From Ruminococcus sp. AF31-8BH (GTDB lineage Bacteria; Bacillota; Clostridia; Lachnospirales; Lachnospiraceae), in assembly GCF_003460605.1 (NCBI RefSeq), contig NZ_QTVN01000023.1, positions 1-56,447 of the forward strand: a stretch of DNA of 56,447 nt, in the 5' to 3' direction. Under the pieces are notes generated by a model. The model did no database searches and had not been told where the DNA came from. It saw only the letters and a program-made list of their open reading frames with translations. Of the stretch, positions 17,161 through 25,678 are shown piece by piece (position 1 is the stretch's first letter; every line of letters begins with the position of its first letter). The position numbers and the translations under genes were made by a program.

Positions 17161-17448
17161 ATGAATGTACAAAAAAAAGAAGATTGTGCCGTTTTAAAAA
17201 GCGATCATCAGTATACGATTTTCATCTTTAGAAATCAAGTGATTCGCTTTGTAACTTCTTCGAAATTAGAAAAATATACAAGTATTAAAGAATGGGATCA
17301 TGGATACCTGGTCGTAACTGCAAAATATAAAAACCTTAATGAAATGGAAGAGTATATCGATCTGATACCAATCTTGCAAAATTTATATTATGATGTAGAT
17401 GAATTTTTAAATCCGATCAAGGAGGTTCGCATTGACTATGCAGCTTGA
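17161..17448 (+). CDS. Small uncharacterised protein, first gene of a three-gene module
   Basis: The 95-residue protein is not one I can name with confidence. It looks like a compact alpha/beta domain: YTIFIFRNQVIRFV, then a charged stretch, HGYLVVTAKY, and a C-terminal acidic helix (YYDVDEFLNPIKEVRI). The ending resembles small proteins that pair with DUF4160 or DUF2442 proteins. GGAGGTG lies about 10 bases before the ATG. It overlaps the next gene, so the two are probably coupled in translation. No membrane segment or signal is present. Confidence 0.65.
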   Translation: MNVQKKEDCAVLKSDHQYTIFIFRNQVIRFVTSSKLEKYTSIKEWDHGYLVVTAKYKNLNEMEEYIDLIPILQNLYYDVDEFLNPIKEVRIDYAA

Positions 17449-17659
17449 TATAAAAAATGTAGCCGATAAAGCAGACATGATTATTAATGGTTATGCTTTT
17501 ACGCAGGAAAACAAATATATTCGTGTTCTTAATCTGAATCAGTTAAATCATGCAGCCGTAATTTATAATGATAAAATTGTTGAAACGAACATGGACGATA
17601 TCGAAAATCAAATTGTATTAGATTATTATTTAAATAACAAACAATTTATGGAGGAATAG
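17438..17659 (+). CDS. Small uncharacterised protein, second gene of the module
   Basis: The 73-residue protein begins MQLDIKNVADKADMIINGYA and contains ENKYIRVLNLNQLNHAAVIY. It has no recognised domain. GGAGGT lies 11 bases before ATG 17438; a TTG two codons earlier (17432) is a possible alternative. It overlaps the preceding gene by 11 bases and its stop lies inside the ribosome site of the next gene, so the three proteins are likely made in fixed proportion. Confidence 0.6.
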   Translation: MQLDIKNVADKADMIINGYAFTQENKYIRVLNLNQLNHAAVIYNDKIVETNMDDIENQIVLDYYLNNKQFMEE

Positions 17660-17661
17660 CC

Positions 17662-17943
17662 GTGCCCAAATATTATGAATTTAAAGTGTGCGGTTATTAC
17701 CTGTATTATACCGCAAGCTGTGTGATCGAAGCAATGCATGTACATGCAAGTGATAGAAAATTGACCGAAGCCGATTCAGCTAAATTTTTTGTAAAAAGTA
17801 ACGGTGATACCACGGTGGAAAAGCAGGGAACTCTTACAGAGCGTGAAGTACGCAAAATAAGAGCCTTTATAAAAGAACATTATAAAGAAATGTACCTAAA
17901 ATGGATGGAATTATCTGACACTGGATTTTACGGAGAAAAATAA
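17662..17943 (+). CDS. DUF4160-like small protein, third gene of the module
   Basis: The 93-residue protein follows the DUF4160 pattern: a short beta start (YYEFKVCGYYLYYTA), a conserved His pair region (AMHVHASDRKL), an AKFFVK strand, and a C-terminal helix pair LTEREVRKIRAFIKEHYKEM ending in a Trp-containing KWMEL. The start is GTG 17662, with GGAGGA overlapping the previous stop. DUF4160 proteins are often found in small two-gene modules of unknown function, sometimes suspected to be toxin-antitoxin-like. I assign the family from pattern only. Confidence 0.6.
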   Translation: MPKYYEFKVCGYYLYYTASCVIEAMHVHASDRKLTEADSAKFFVKSNGDTTVEKQGTLTEREVRKIRAFIKEHYKEMYLKWMELSDTGFYGEK

Positions 17944-17994
17944 TATCATTATTATGATTTTTGTGTAGTAAAATAATGAAATATTATTATAGAT

Positions 17995-18022
17995 GGGCAG
18001 GTCTGTTTTTGACCTGTCCTTT
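17995..18022 (+). terminator. Terminator after the small-gene module
   Basis: GGGCAGGTC pairs with GACCTGTCC across TGTTTTT, followed by TTTTG. Confidence 0.6.
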
Positions 18023-18078
18023 TGTAGAATACAAATTATTTTATGTTTTTTGATTATAAGAAAGGGAACAATTTGTAC

Positions 18079-18183
18079 ATGGTAAATAATATTGAAGAAA
18101 ATTATCCTAATTTAACATGGGCGCAGTTCGCTATATGCAATGATGATGCAACAGGTGCCTTTGAAGTAAATCCTCAAACATGA
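18079..18183 (+). pseudogene. Short truncated open frame of unknown family
   Basis: Encodes 34 residues beginning MVNNIEENYPNLTWAQFAIC and stopping at TGA 18181. It reads like the start of a longer protein cut by the mobile DNA that follows. No clear ribosome site other than AAGGGAACA about 10 bases upstream. No function can be given. Confidence 0.35.
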
Positions 18184-18260
18184 GTACTAGGTATCAAAAA
18201 TCCCCGCATTTTAGCGAGGATTGAACAGATCTTTACAGAATAGATATGAACATTGAAAAA

Positions 18261-18885
18261 TTAAGACTTTTTGTATCGGCTGAGACATTCCTTTTGTACT
18301 CTGGGTGACCATGGAAGAAGATCATCAATAAAACTGAGATCTTTGTCATCCATATGCTCAGGAATCTCAGTGAGCAGCAGATTGAAATATTCAAAAGTAT
18401 TTATCATGTTCGCTTTTGCCGTTTCAACCAGACTGTAGAGGATTGCACTAGCCTTTGCACCGTTGGAAGATTCAATCATTACGAAGTTTTTTCTACCAAT
18501 TGTGAAGGGCCGGATTGCCTGTTCTGCATAGTTATTATCCATTGGGATATGTCCATCGGATAAAAACACACGAAGATACTCTTCCTGATTTATGCTGTAA
18601 GCAAGAGCCCTGCCAATGGTACTGTTATGGGTTACCTGGGAATACTTTTGTTTTGCCCATGCGAAATAAGCATCCACTTTTTCTGAAAGAACAAGCTGAC
18701 GTTGCTTTTTACGGTCTGTAGCAGGGAGGTCATCAAAGGTATTATCGATGTGCATGATCTCTGTGATCATGCTGTATGCTTCCTGCGCAAGCGATCCTTT
18801 GGCAGTGTCCTGCCCGACAGACTTTATGAATTCTGCAAAAGGTCTTCTGGCATGAGACTTATTCGAGAACTGGAATAAGGTCCAT
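18261..18885 (-). pseudogene. IS66-family transposase, C-terminal remnant
   Basis: The frame on the minus strand shows the end of an IS66 transposase: NKSHARRPFAEFIKS upstream of the first ATG, then GHIPMDNNYAEQAIRPFTIG (with the late catalytic Glu region) and the typical closing segment NTFEYFNLLLTEIPEHM and DDLLPWS. The N-terminal two thirds, including the first two Asp residues, are missing. Homology stops near 18885, just before the nested inverted repeat. No tnpB or tnpC partner is present, so it is inactive. Confidence 0.85.
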
Positions 18886-18897
18886 TATCCCAGAAGT

Positions 18898-18969
18898 ATT
18901 GTTATTCTAGGAGAACTGCCAACATCAGCGTAAATCGGCAGTTCTCCGCTTTAAATCCCGAATAACAAT
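18898..18969. repeat. Nested inverted repeat between the IS66 remnant and the recombinase
   Basis: Outer arms ATTGTTATTC (18898-18907) and GAATAACAAT (18960-18969) are perfect, and inner arms GGAGAACTGCC (18910-18920) and GGCAGTTCTCC (18937-18947) are perfect. The structure lies just after the recombinase stop codon. It has no T run typical of a terminator on the recombinase strand and may be an element end. Confidence 0.7.
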
Positions 18970-18978
18970 AACTACTTT

Positions 18979-19881
18979 TCACCTTAAGAATTGCGGTATG
19001 TTACTTTTGCCATTAGTGTTCTTAAAATGAGAATTATCCTTGAGAAACCATTTGTCATTCCACGATTTAAGCTGTTTGTTCATGGTATCCTGCGTTATCT
19101 CTGTATATATCTGAGTAGTCTGCAAGGATACATGCCCAAGAAAGTTTTTAACCACAATAAGCGGAACCCCTGCTTCAAGCATATGGGTGGCAGTAGTGTG
19201 CCTCATGGAATGTGGCGTGTAATTATGTTTGAACATTTCAGGATACTCTCGTTTTGCCTTGTCAATGTACTTGGAGTATATTTCCTCAATACAGGAAACG
19301 GACATCTTCTCATGTGTCTGACTTGAGAACACATGCCGCTCTCTATCATTGATTATTCTACGATGTTCAATATATTTCTTCAACATATTTGAAGCATCAC
19401 ATGGAATACCTATGCGGCGCACCTTTTGACCTTTACCATGTATGTTGATACCGGCTCTATCAGGATAGAACTGTATGTCCCCAACTGTCAAATCACATAC
19501 CTCCTGTGCTCTCGTCCCGCTAGCATACATAAAACACAGCAAAGTCTTGTCTCTTAATCCGATTTCATTACTTGAATTGGGTAATTCGAATAGAGTTTTG
19601 ACTTCATCCCTTGTGAATGAGCTTCTGCCTTTGCGAGGCACTTTCTTCTTTGGAACTTTTAGTACACAGTTTCTGAAAGTAACTGCTGAACCAAAATCTC
19701 TATTCTGTGCATATATAGAGAATGCTGCAATAGCAGAGAGCCTCTGGTTTCTGGTGCTGACACTGCAGCTACGCTCTGTTTCTATCCAGCTTAAGAACTC
19801 CATGATCAACTTATCATCAAGGGTACTGAACTCCACTTTATCAGAGGGAATACCTTTTACTGTATATAAGAATTCCATAAG
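18979..19881 (-). pseudogene. XerC/D-like tyrosine recombinase lacking its N terminus
   Basis: The catalytic domain is complete: Arg in ASGTRAQEVCDL, Lys in IHGKGQKVRRIG, HSMRHTTATH, and LGHVSLQTTQIYTEI with His and the nucleophilic Tyr. The N-terminal core-binding region is truncated: homology begins at LMEFLYTVKGIPSDKV, so perhaps 40-50 residues are lost. It is joined in frame to the end of the IS3 transposase at about 19881. If expressed from the IS frame it would be a hybrid protein. Similar recombinases act in Tn554-like and XerC-like elements. The breakpoint is inferred from where each family stops. Confidence 0.75.
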
Positions 19882-20032
19882 TATCGGATATTGTGTCGGG
19901 GCTTCCGCCGATAATGCTTCGCTTCGTACTTCCAGTGGCGTTTTGCAATGGAATCTTTCCTGCAGTCTTTCTTCGGCATAAAACTTTATATATTTGTCGA
20001 TTGCCGAACGTAAAGATACCTCGTCGGTTATC

Positions 20033-20794
20033 TTATACATAATACATCTCTGATTTGATAATCCCCCACAATCCTTCAGTAGGACCATTATCAATGCAGT
20101 GTCCAACACGGGACATAGACTGTTCCATGCCTTGTTCACGAAGCCTTTTCTGAAATATTTTACTCGTGTACTGAAAACCTCTGTCAGAATGAAAAATCGG
20201 CCTGGCATCCGGATTATCTTTGAGAGCCTTATCGTATGTGTCAAACACGAGCTTATTGTCATTTCTTCCGCTTATGACATACGCAACTGGAAATCGATCA
20301 TATAGATCAATGATGACACTGAGATATAGTTTCCTGCCAGTCTCAGGAACCTTGAATTCCGTAACATCCGTAGCCCATTTCTCATTAGGTTTCGTTGCAT
20401 TGAATTCCCTCTTCAGCTTATTTTCCGCTGTTGTCTCCGGTCTGGACGACTGGTATTTCTTTTTTTTACGGATAATAGAATGAATTCCCATCTTCTTCAT
20501 GATTCTGTGAACTCTGTTTTTGCTGTAGCTGGTGTGATTGAAATGGTTGATCCAGCTTGTCATCCGCCTGTATCCCAAGATATGTCCGAATCGCTCGTCA
20601 TACTCCTTCATCAGTTCTGCCAGTTTTGTGTTTTCGGATTCCTGCTCTGGAATTGTCCGGTGCAGCCATTTATAGTAAGCAGCGTGTGATATGCCCAATT
20701 GTTTGCACATCCAGTTGATACTCCATTGCTTTTTTTCGTAAAAATATTTTATTGCCTGATATTTTGATTCAAACCGTAGTTTTCCAAGCCTCAC
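20033..20794 (-). CDS. IS3-family transposase OrfB (rve integrase core), frameshifted near its end
   Basis: The 253-residue frame has the HTH_21-like start (KKQWSINWMCKQLGISHAAY), then the DDE core: Asp in KWATDVTEF, Asp in HSDRGFQYTS and Glu in NGPTEGLWGIIKSE. It stops at TAA right after KSEMYYV. The missing C-terminal 50 residues (MYKITDEVSLRSAI through TPLEVRSEAL and TQYPI) continue in another frame from 20040 to 19882. A one-base shift thus separates the DDE core from the tail. The overlap with orfA (20791-20794) is where a fused OrfAB would be made. The enzyme is probably inactive or poorly active. Confidence 0.85.
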   Translation of the reverse strand: MRLGKLRFESKYQAIKYFYEKKQWSINWMCKQLGISHAAYYKWLHRTIPEQESENTKLAELMKEYDERFGHILGYRRMTSWINHFNHTSYSKNRVHRIMKKMGIHSIIRKKKKYQSSRPETTAENKLKREFNATKPNEKWATDVTEFKVPETGRKLYLSVIIDLYDRFPVAYVISGRNDNKLVFDTYDKALKDNPDARPIFHSDRGFQYTSKIFQKRLREQGMEQSMSRVGHCIDNGPTEGLWGIIKSEMYYV

Positions 20795-21474
20795 ATCTCT
20801 TCGAATTCCTTCACTTTTTTTAACAGTTCCACCATCATATCTTTTTCTTCAAGCTGGCGTTTTAGTCGCATGTTCTCCCGGCGCAGCCGCTCCAGTTCAT
20901 CAACTTCATCATCCGTTTTGTGGCGTCCACGTTTATCGGATAGACCATCTTCTCCCGTAATATCATATTTTCTGACCCATGAATACACCTGGCTATAAGA
21001 AACATCATATAGATACGCTGTTCCTTTATAATCCCGGTTATGGGTAATACAGTATTCAACGATTTCCTTACGTTCAGCTAAAGTTGTCTTTCTTCGTGCT
21101 TCTGCCATATAGACCTCCCTCTTGGGATCATAGTCCCTAAGTTCTCTATTGGCATTATACAACGAAATCCAGTTTTGTAGTGTTGCATGTGCAGGAATTC
21201 CATATCTGGCGCATAAATCGGTAACCGATCCTTCCCCGTTGATATACTTTCGAACCATTTCAATTTTAAATTCACTGGAATAGGAATGGTTAGCTGTAAC
21301 AGAGCAGAGGGCTTCTATGCCCCCATTTTGATATGCCAGTATCCAGTTTCTTATAGTTCGTGTACTTTTTATAGATAAATCTATCATAATTTCAGAGACA
21401 GAACGTATTCCATTCAGATAATCCTCAACAGCAGAAATTTTTTCTTCAACCCTACACTTGGGTTTTCTTCCCAT
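20791..21474 (-). CDS. IS3-family OrfA, helix-turn-helix DNA-binding protein
   Basis: The 227-residue protein has tandem helix-turn-helix segments (SVSEIMIDLSIKSTRTIRNW; GSVTDLCARYGIPAHATLQNW; a third near SYSQVYSWVRKY) and ends in a Leu/charged coiled coil (RLRRENMRLKRQLEEKDMMV). That coiled coil is the OrfA multimerisation element of IS150-type elements. GGAGGT precedes the ATG. It is the DNA-recognition half of the transposase and regulates its own production. Confidence 0.85.
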   Translation of the reverse strand: MGRKPKCRVEEKISAVEDYLNGIRSVSEIMIDLSIKSTRTIRNWILAYQNGGIEALCSVTANHSYSSEFKIEMVRKYINGEGSVTDLCARYGIPAHATLQNWISLYNANRELRDYDPKREVYMAEARRKTTLAERKEIVEYCITHNRDYKGTAYLYDVSYSQVYSWVRKYDITGEDGLSDKRGRHKTDDEVDELERLRRENMRLKRQLEEKDMMVELLKKVKEFEEM

Positions 21475-21574
21475 AAAAATACCTCCAAAGCAGATTTTGG
21501 TTATTTACCTTATCTACTTTAGAGGTATCATATCAATATGAGTGCTTTTTTGTGAATACGGTACTCGGTTTTTA

Positions 21575-22696
21575 TTAAATTATTTTGTTTTTTCTAAATT
21601 CATTTGGTGTAAATCCAGTTCTTTTTTTAAATAAACGAACAAAATGATCATAACTGTCGTATCCAATTTCAAAAGCAATAGCACTTGGCTTTTTGTTTGT
21701 AGTCAGGAGCAGATTTTCTGCCGTATCCAGTCTGATTTGTGTCAGGATAGAAGTGAAATTACTTCCTGTCATTTTTTTAATCATTTTGCTTAAGTATGCA
21801 GAGTCGTAATGAAAATGTTCAGCTAAAGAATCCAGAGAAATAGTATTATAGTGGATACGAAGATACTGTAAAATTGCAGGAAACACCTGAACCAAACGAT
21901 TGCTGGCATCTGATTTTTTTTCTGCAATACTGGCAGAATAAATCATAGAAGCTCGATTGAGTTCTGTACAAAGAATCTGAACATAGTTGCGTATAATTGA
22001 TTCGGAATGATTGTCTCTGTTGCACATTTCTATCATTAAATGCTGAAAAATACTGTGAACATGCTCTGGATGCAGTATTTTAAATTGCATAATACCATCT
22101 TTTGCTTCATAAATTGCGTGTTCAAAAAACTCTATCATTATATCATCTGTCCGCATTGTAGAAAAGAATGACTTGGTAAAATTTGATTTATCCAGAAAGA
22201 CGTTGAGAACGATGTCATCACGTTCTGTTTCCAGATAAATATTCATATCAGAAGAAAGTAAAATAACACTTTCTGCTTCAAGAGTATCTGACCATTTTCC
22301 TATAGTTGTATGGCAGGAGCCCTTCAATACATATATTATCCGTACACTATTGCTGGGTTGCCGTTCATGCTCCGGATGGTCTAATGTTTGCATATAGTGT
22401 GGCTGTTTGAAAATATTTGTGGTCTTTCCATAATAATTCCGCTGTATATTTTCAACTACGTCATTGTCCTCGTTAACCATTACTGGAATAGGTATCCTGG
22501 CAAACAAATCCAGAAGTCCGGGCAGATCATTTAGATTCCATTTTGAAAAATCTGGAATAGAAGAAACTTGAAGAGATGTTTCTCCATGCTGCTTAAGATA
22601 AACCAGTGTTGCATAAAAACTTAGTACACTATGGTGCTCTTTGTAATAATTTTCGATAATGGATTCAACCTGTCCCATTGTTACATATTCGATCAT
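21575..22696 (-). CDS. AraC family transcriptional regulator
   Basis: The 373-residue protein has an N-terminal sensor with a cupin-like stretch (VRIIYVLKGSCHTTIGKW, then LSSDMNIYLETE) and a C-terminal pair of helix-turn-helix units (about 275-373): LAEHFHYDSAYLSKMIKKMT and AIAFEIGYDSYDHFVRLFKK, ending GFTPNEFRK. GAGGAGAC lies 9 bases before the ATG. It is divergent from the ABC transporter operon starting at 22931, so it probably activates that operon in response to the imported sugar or glycoside. Confidence 0.88.
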   Translation of the reverse strand: MIEYVTMGQVESIIENYYKEHHSVLSFYATLVYLKQHGETSLQVSSIPDFSKWNLNDLPGLLDLFARIPIPVMVNEDNDVVENIQRNYYGKTTNIFKQPHYMQTLDHPEHERQPSNSVRIIYVLKGSCHTTIGKWSDTLEAESVILLSSDMNIYLETERDDIVLNVFLDKSNFTKSFFSTMRTDDIMIEFFEHAIYEAKDGIMQFKILHPEHVHSIFQHLMIEMCNRDNHSESIIRNYVQILCTELNRASMIYSASIAEKKSDASNRLVQVFPAILQYLRIHYNTISLDSLAEHFHYDSAYLSKMIKKMTGSNFTSILTQIRLDTAENLLLTTNKKPSAIAFEIGYDSYDHFVRLFKKRTGFTPNEFRKNKII

Positions 22697-22872
22697 TGCT
22701 CTTATGTCTCCTCACATAGTAAATGATGATTTAATTATAATCTATATAAAAAGATAATTCAAATATGTATTGGACAAATTGAACGATAAAAAAATAGAAT
22801 AAAAAAATATGGCTATTTGACGAAAAAACAACAAAATAAATCGTGCTTTATAGGGGATTATAACAAAAAAGA

Positions 22873-22901
22873 TTGCCTTGAAACTGCTATAGTTATATTA
22901 A
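22873..22901 (+). promoter_or_regulatory. Promoter of the ABC transporter operon
   Basis: TTGCCT (22873-22878), 17 bases, TATTAA (22896-22901), 30 bases before the ATG. The suboptimal boxes fit an activator-dependent promoter. Confidence 0.5.
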
Positions 22902-22930
22902 CAAATAAATAAAGAAAGAAGGAGCTTTAT

Positions 22931-24094
22931 ATGAGAAATTTAAAAAAAAGAATGATTGCTGCTACATCAGCAATGCTGATGCTTTGTCCAACGACTACCT
23001 GTATGGCAGCATCTGAAAACGGATCCATTATGCTTTTGTCAAATGTGTCTTCAGGTCCAACCTATGATGCATTAACGACCATTTTAAATGGAATGGGAAG
23101 TGAATTAGGATATGATATCAAGGTTGCATATGGAGATTCATTTAATGATCCTGCTGGTAATCTGTCAGCAGTAAAGAATGCCATGACAGATGATGTTAAA
23201 GCAGTAATCATGATGCAGGATGGTGGAGTTCAGAATATTATGGACGAGTATCCTGATTTATATGTAGCTGGATATACTACAGCAATGGATTCTGTATATA
23301 CAAATGATGGAGCGTCTGTAGCAGTCAGAGATAATGATCATTTTCTTGGTACAGTTGCAGGGGATTATGTTGATGCAGGAAAAATTGGAGAAATGTTTGC
23401 TGAGAAGGTGATTGAAAATGGATATCATAAAGTCGGTACCATGATATTCCCTGTGTATGCATATCCGGAAATGGCTGAAAAGGATGCTGCATTCCGTAGT
23501 ACGATCGATTCTTATAATGAGACTGTAGGGGAAGATGAGAAAATCGAAGTAGTTGGGGATGCTCATGTATTAGAATTTTCACCATTGGATGAATCTTACT
23601 TTATGGAAGAGGATCATTCTGATTTGGATTGTATAGCAGCATTCTGTGATCCTGGATTTGTGTACAGTGCTATGATAAATGCGCGTGATATGGGATTGAT
23701 CAGTGATTCAACGAAACTATTTGCTGTAGGGTATCTGGACGATGAAAATTTTCAGGCTGATATTGGCGGAGAAGGCACAGTACAGATGATTTATACAGCT
23801 TCTCCGGAAAGCATTACATATTGTCTGGCTATGATTGACAACGCATTGAATGGTTTAAAATATACAGATCAGGATAAATACGAAGAAGTGGATAGTCCGC
23901 TGTATATCATAGACAGCGTTGAAGATATTGAGAATGTATCCACAAAAAGTTTGCTTGGTGTTGCGGATTTTGCAAATTGTGGTGTGACAGTAGATCAGAT
24001 GAAGAATGTTTTACTTCGATTTAATGAAAATGCAACTTATAACGATTTAATGGATTTAATGAACTCTGACAGTATGACTGTGGACAGATTTTAA
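22931..24094 (+). CDS. Sugar-type ABC transporter substrate-binding protein
   Basis: The 387-residue protein starts with a secretion signal (basic MRNLKKR, hydrophobic core, then CMAAS). It continues as a type I periplasmic binding fold: IMLLSNVSSGPTYDALTTIL, AVIMMQDGG, IGEMFAEKVIENGYHKVGTM. It should capture the substrate outside the cell for the ATPase and permeases that follow. The Cys near residue 24 lies in TTTCMA, which does not fit a lipobox (no small residue at -1), so lipid anchoring is doubtful. AAGGAG precedes the ATG. The overall fold resembles BMP/ribose-binding proteins, but the ligand is unknown. Confidence 0.8.
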   Translation: MRNLKKRMIAATSAMLMLCPTTTCMAASENGSIMLLSNVSSGPTYDALTTILNGMGSELGYDIKVAYGDSFNDPAGNLSAVKNAMTDDVKAVIMMQDGGVQNIMDEYPDLYVAGYTTAMDSVYTNDGASVAVRDNDHFLGTVAGDYVDAGKIGEMFAEKVIENGYHKVGTMIFPVYAYPEMAEKDAAFRSTIDSYNETVGEDEKIEVVGDAHVLEFSPLDESYFMEEDHSDLDCIAAFCDPGFVYSAMINARDMGLISDSTKLFAVGYLDDENFQADIGGEGTVQMIYTASPESITYCLAMIDNALNGLKYTDQDKYEEVDSPLYIIDSVEDIENVSTKSLLGVADFANCGVTVDQMKNVLLRFNENATYNDLMDLMNSDSMTVDRF

Positions 24095-24103
24095 ATATTA
24101 GAA

Positions 24104-24139
24104 AAATATTGGAAGGATTAGGAAATCCTTCCAATATTT
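24104..24139 (+). promoter_or_regulatory. Intercistronic stem-loop between binding protein and ATPase genes
   Basis: A perfect 16-base stem (AAATATTGGAAGGATT / AATCCTTCCAATATTT) with loop AGGA and no long T run. Such a structure after a binding-protein gene commonly protects the upstream mRNA, raising its dosage relative to the membrane components. Confidence 0.75.
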
Positions 24140-24156
24140 AGGAAAGGATGTAAAAC

Positions 24157-25665
24157 GTGAAAGAAAATGAAATTATCTTTCAGGCTATCAACATAAAGAA
24201 GGAATTTGATGTTACTGTTGCTCTGAAGGGAGCGGATATTACCCTTAAACGTGGTGAAATCAGAGGATTAATCGGTGAAAACGGATCTGGCAAATCTACA
24301 ATAATGTCTATTGCAGCAGGAATGCAAAGTGCAACAAGCGGAGAAATGGTCTATAAAGGTAAAACATGGAATCCAACAAGTATGATTGATGCTAATCTTC
24401 AGGGAATATCGATGATCTTGCAGGAAGCAAATACGATTCCAGGTATTACCGTAGCTCAAAATATTTTTGCTGGACGTGAAAAAGAGTTTACATCACATGG
24501 TATTGTTCGAATAAAAAAAATGATTCGGGCAGCACAGGCATTGCTTGATAAGTATGAAATTGGGTATATTCATGCAGCGGATCAGATTGACAGATACAAT
24601 TTTGAAGATAGAAAGCTAATTGAGCTGGTTCGCTGCATTAATGAAAATATAGAAATTCTGGTTGTTGATGAAACAACTACAGCACTTTCTCATAATGGAC
24701 GAAATGTATTATATAAATTGATACATCAACTTGCAGAGGCTCATAAAACAGTTGTACTTATTTCGCATGACATTGATGAAATATTGGAACACTGTACGTC
24801 TTTGACTGTATTGCGTGATGGCGAGATTATGGGGGAACTGACCAAAGAAGATATGCAGAAGTCAGATATTGCCAATAAGATTCGTTATTTGATGATCGGG
24901 CGTGAAATGACAGGAGACTATTATCGCAGTGATTATGATAGCGTTTGTAGTGAAGTATCCAGGCTTAGTTTTCAGCATGTAACATTTGGAAGGATTAAAG
25001 ATTTTAATCTGGAAGTTCATGCTGGAGAAATTGTAGGAATTGGTGGTTTATCAGGATGCGGAATGCATGAAATTGGAAGAGCTGGATATGGATTGGAAAA
25101 ACTAATTGAAGGAAAAGTGCTTTGTGATGGAAAGATAGTAAAGTCGTGTAAAGATGCAATTAAATATGGAATTGGATATATTTCTAAGAATCGTGATACA
25201 GAGGCTTTGATATTAAATGGTTCTATACAAGATAATATTGTTCTTCCTTCGTTGCCGGATTTGCAAAAGGGTATTTATATATCAAAGAAGTCAGAACATA
25301 TGTTGTCAGATAAAGAGATTGAACGTTTTCATATTAAATGTGCAGATGGAAATCAATGGGTAAATACTTTATCGGGAGGAAACAAGCAAAAGGTCTCTTT
25401 TGCAAAATGGACAGCCAAAGGTGCAAATATCATTATTATGGATTGTCCAACACGAGGAGTAGACGTAGGTGTGAAACAATTTATGTATCAGCAGATTATG
25501 GAAATGAAAAAGGCAGGAAATGCAATTCTGATGATTTCAGAGGAACTTACTGAACTGATCGGAATGTCAGATCGTCTTCTGATAATGAAAGATTTCGAAA
25601 TATCTGGACAATTTAAGAGGTCTTCCGGGTTGAAACCGGCTGATATGATTAATTATATGGTGTAA
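24157..25665 (+). CDS. Sugar-type ABC transporter ATP-binding protein (two NBDs)
   Basis: The 502-residue protein has the RbsA/MglA layout of two fused nucleotide-binding domains. NBD1 has a good Walker A (GENGSGKST, residues 40-48), a Q-loop region and Walker B (ILVVDETTTAL), but its signature is degenerate (YNFEDRKLIE). NBD2 has a degenerate Walker A (GLSGCGMHE) and a good signature LSGGNKQKVSFAKW, followed by IIIMDCPTRGVDVG. This asymmetry is normal in the family. The start is GTG 24157, with AAAGGATG upstream. It energises import with the two permeases downstream. Confidence 0.92.
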   Translation: MKENEIIFQAINIKKEFDVTVALKGADITLKRGEIRGLIGENGSGKSTIMSIAAGMQSATSGEMVYKGKTWNPTSMIDANLQGISMILQEANTIPGITVAQNIFAGREKEFTSHGIVRIKKMIRAAQALLDKYEIGYIHAADQIDRYNFEDRKLIELVRCINENIEILVVDETTTALSHNGRNVLYKLIHQLAEAHKTVVLISHDIDEILEHCTSLTVLRDGEIMGELTKEDMQKSDIANKIRYLMIGREMTGDYYRSDYDSVCSEVSRLSFQHVTFGRIKDFNLEVHAGEIVGIGGLSGCGMHEIGRAGYGLEKLIEGKVLCDGKIVKSCKDAIKYGIGYISKNRDTEALILNGSIQDNIVLPSLPDLQKGIYISKKSEHMLSDKEIERFHIKCADGNQWVNTLSGGNKQKVSFAKWTAKGANIIIMDCPTRGVDVGVKQFMYQQIMEMKKAGNAILMISEELTELIGMSDRLLIMKDFEISGQFKRSSGLKPADMINYMV

Positions 25666-25678
25666 GGAGGATGTGGAT

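Larger units (their letters stand above)
19882..21560 (-). mobile_element. IS3-family insertion sequence (IS150-like), damaged
   Basis: It contains orfA and orfB with a 4-base overlap, as is usual for IS3 elements, and a frameshift late in orfB. The orfA-side end lies near 21545-21560, where the sequence leaves the orfA leader. The other end lies inside the recombinase frame at about 19882. Matching terminal inverted repeats were not found by eye, so the exact ends are uncertain. Confidence 0.65.
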
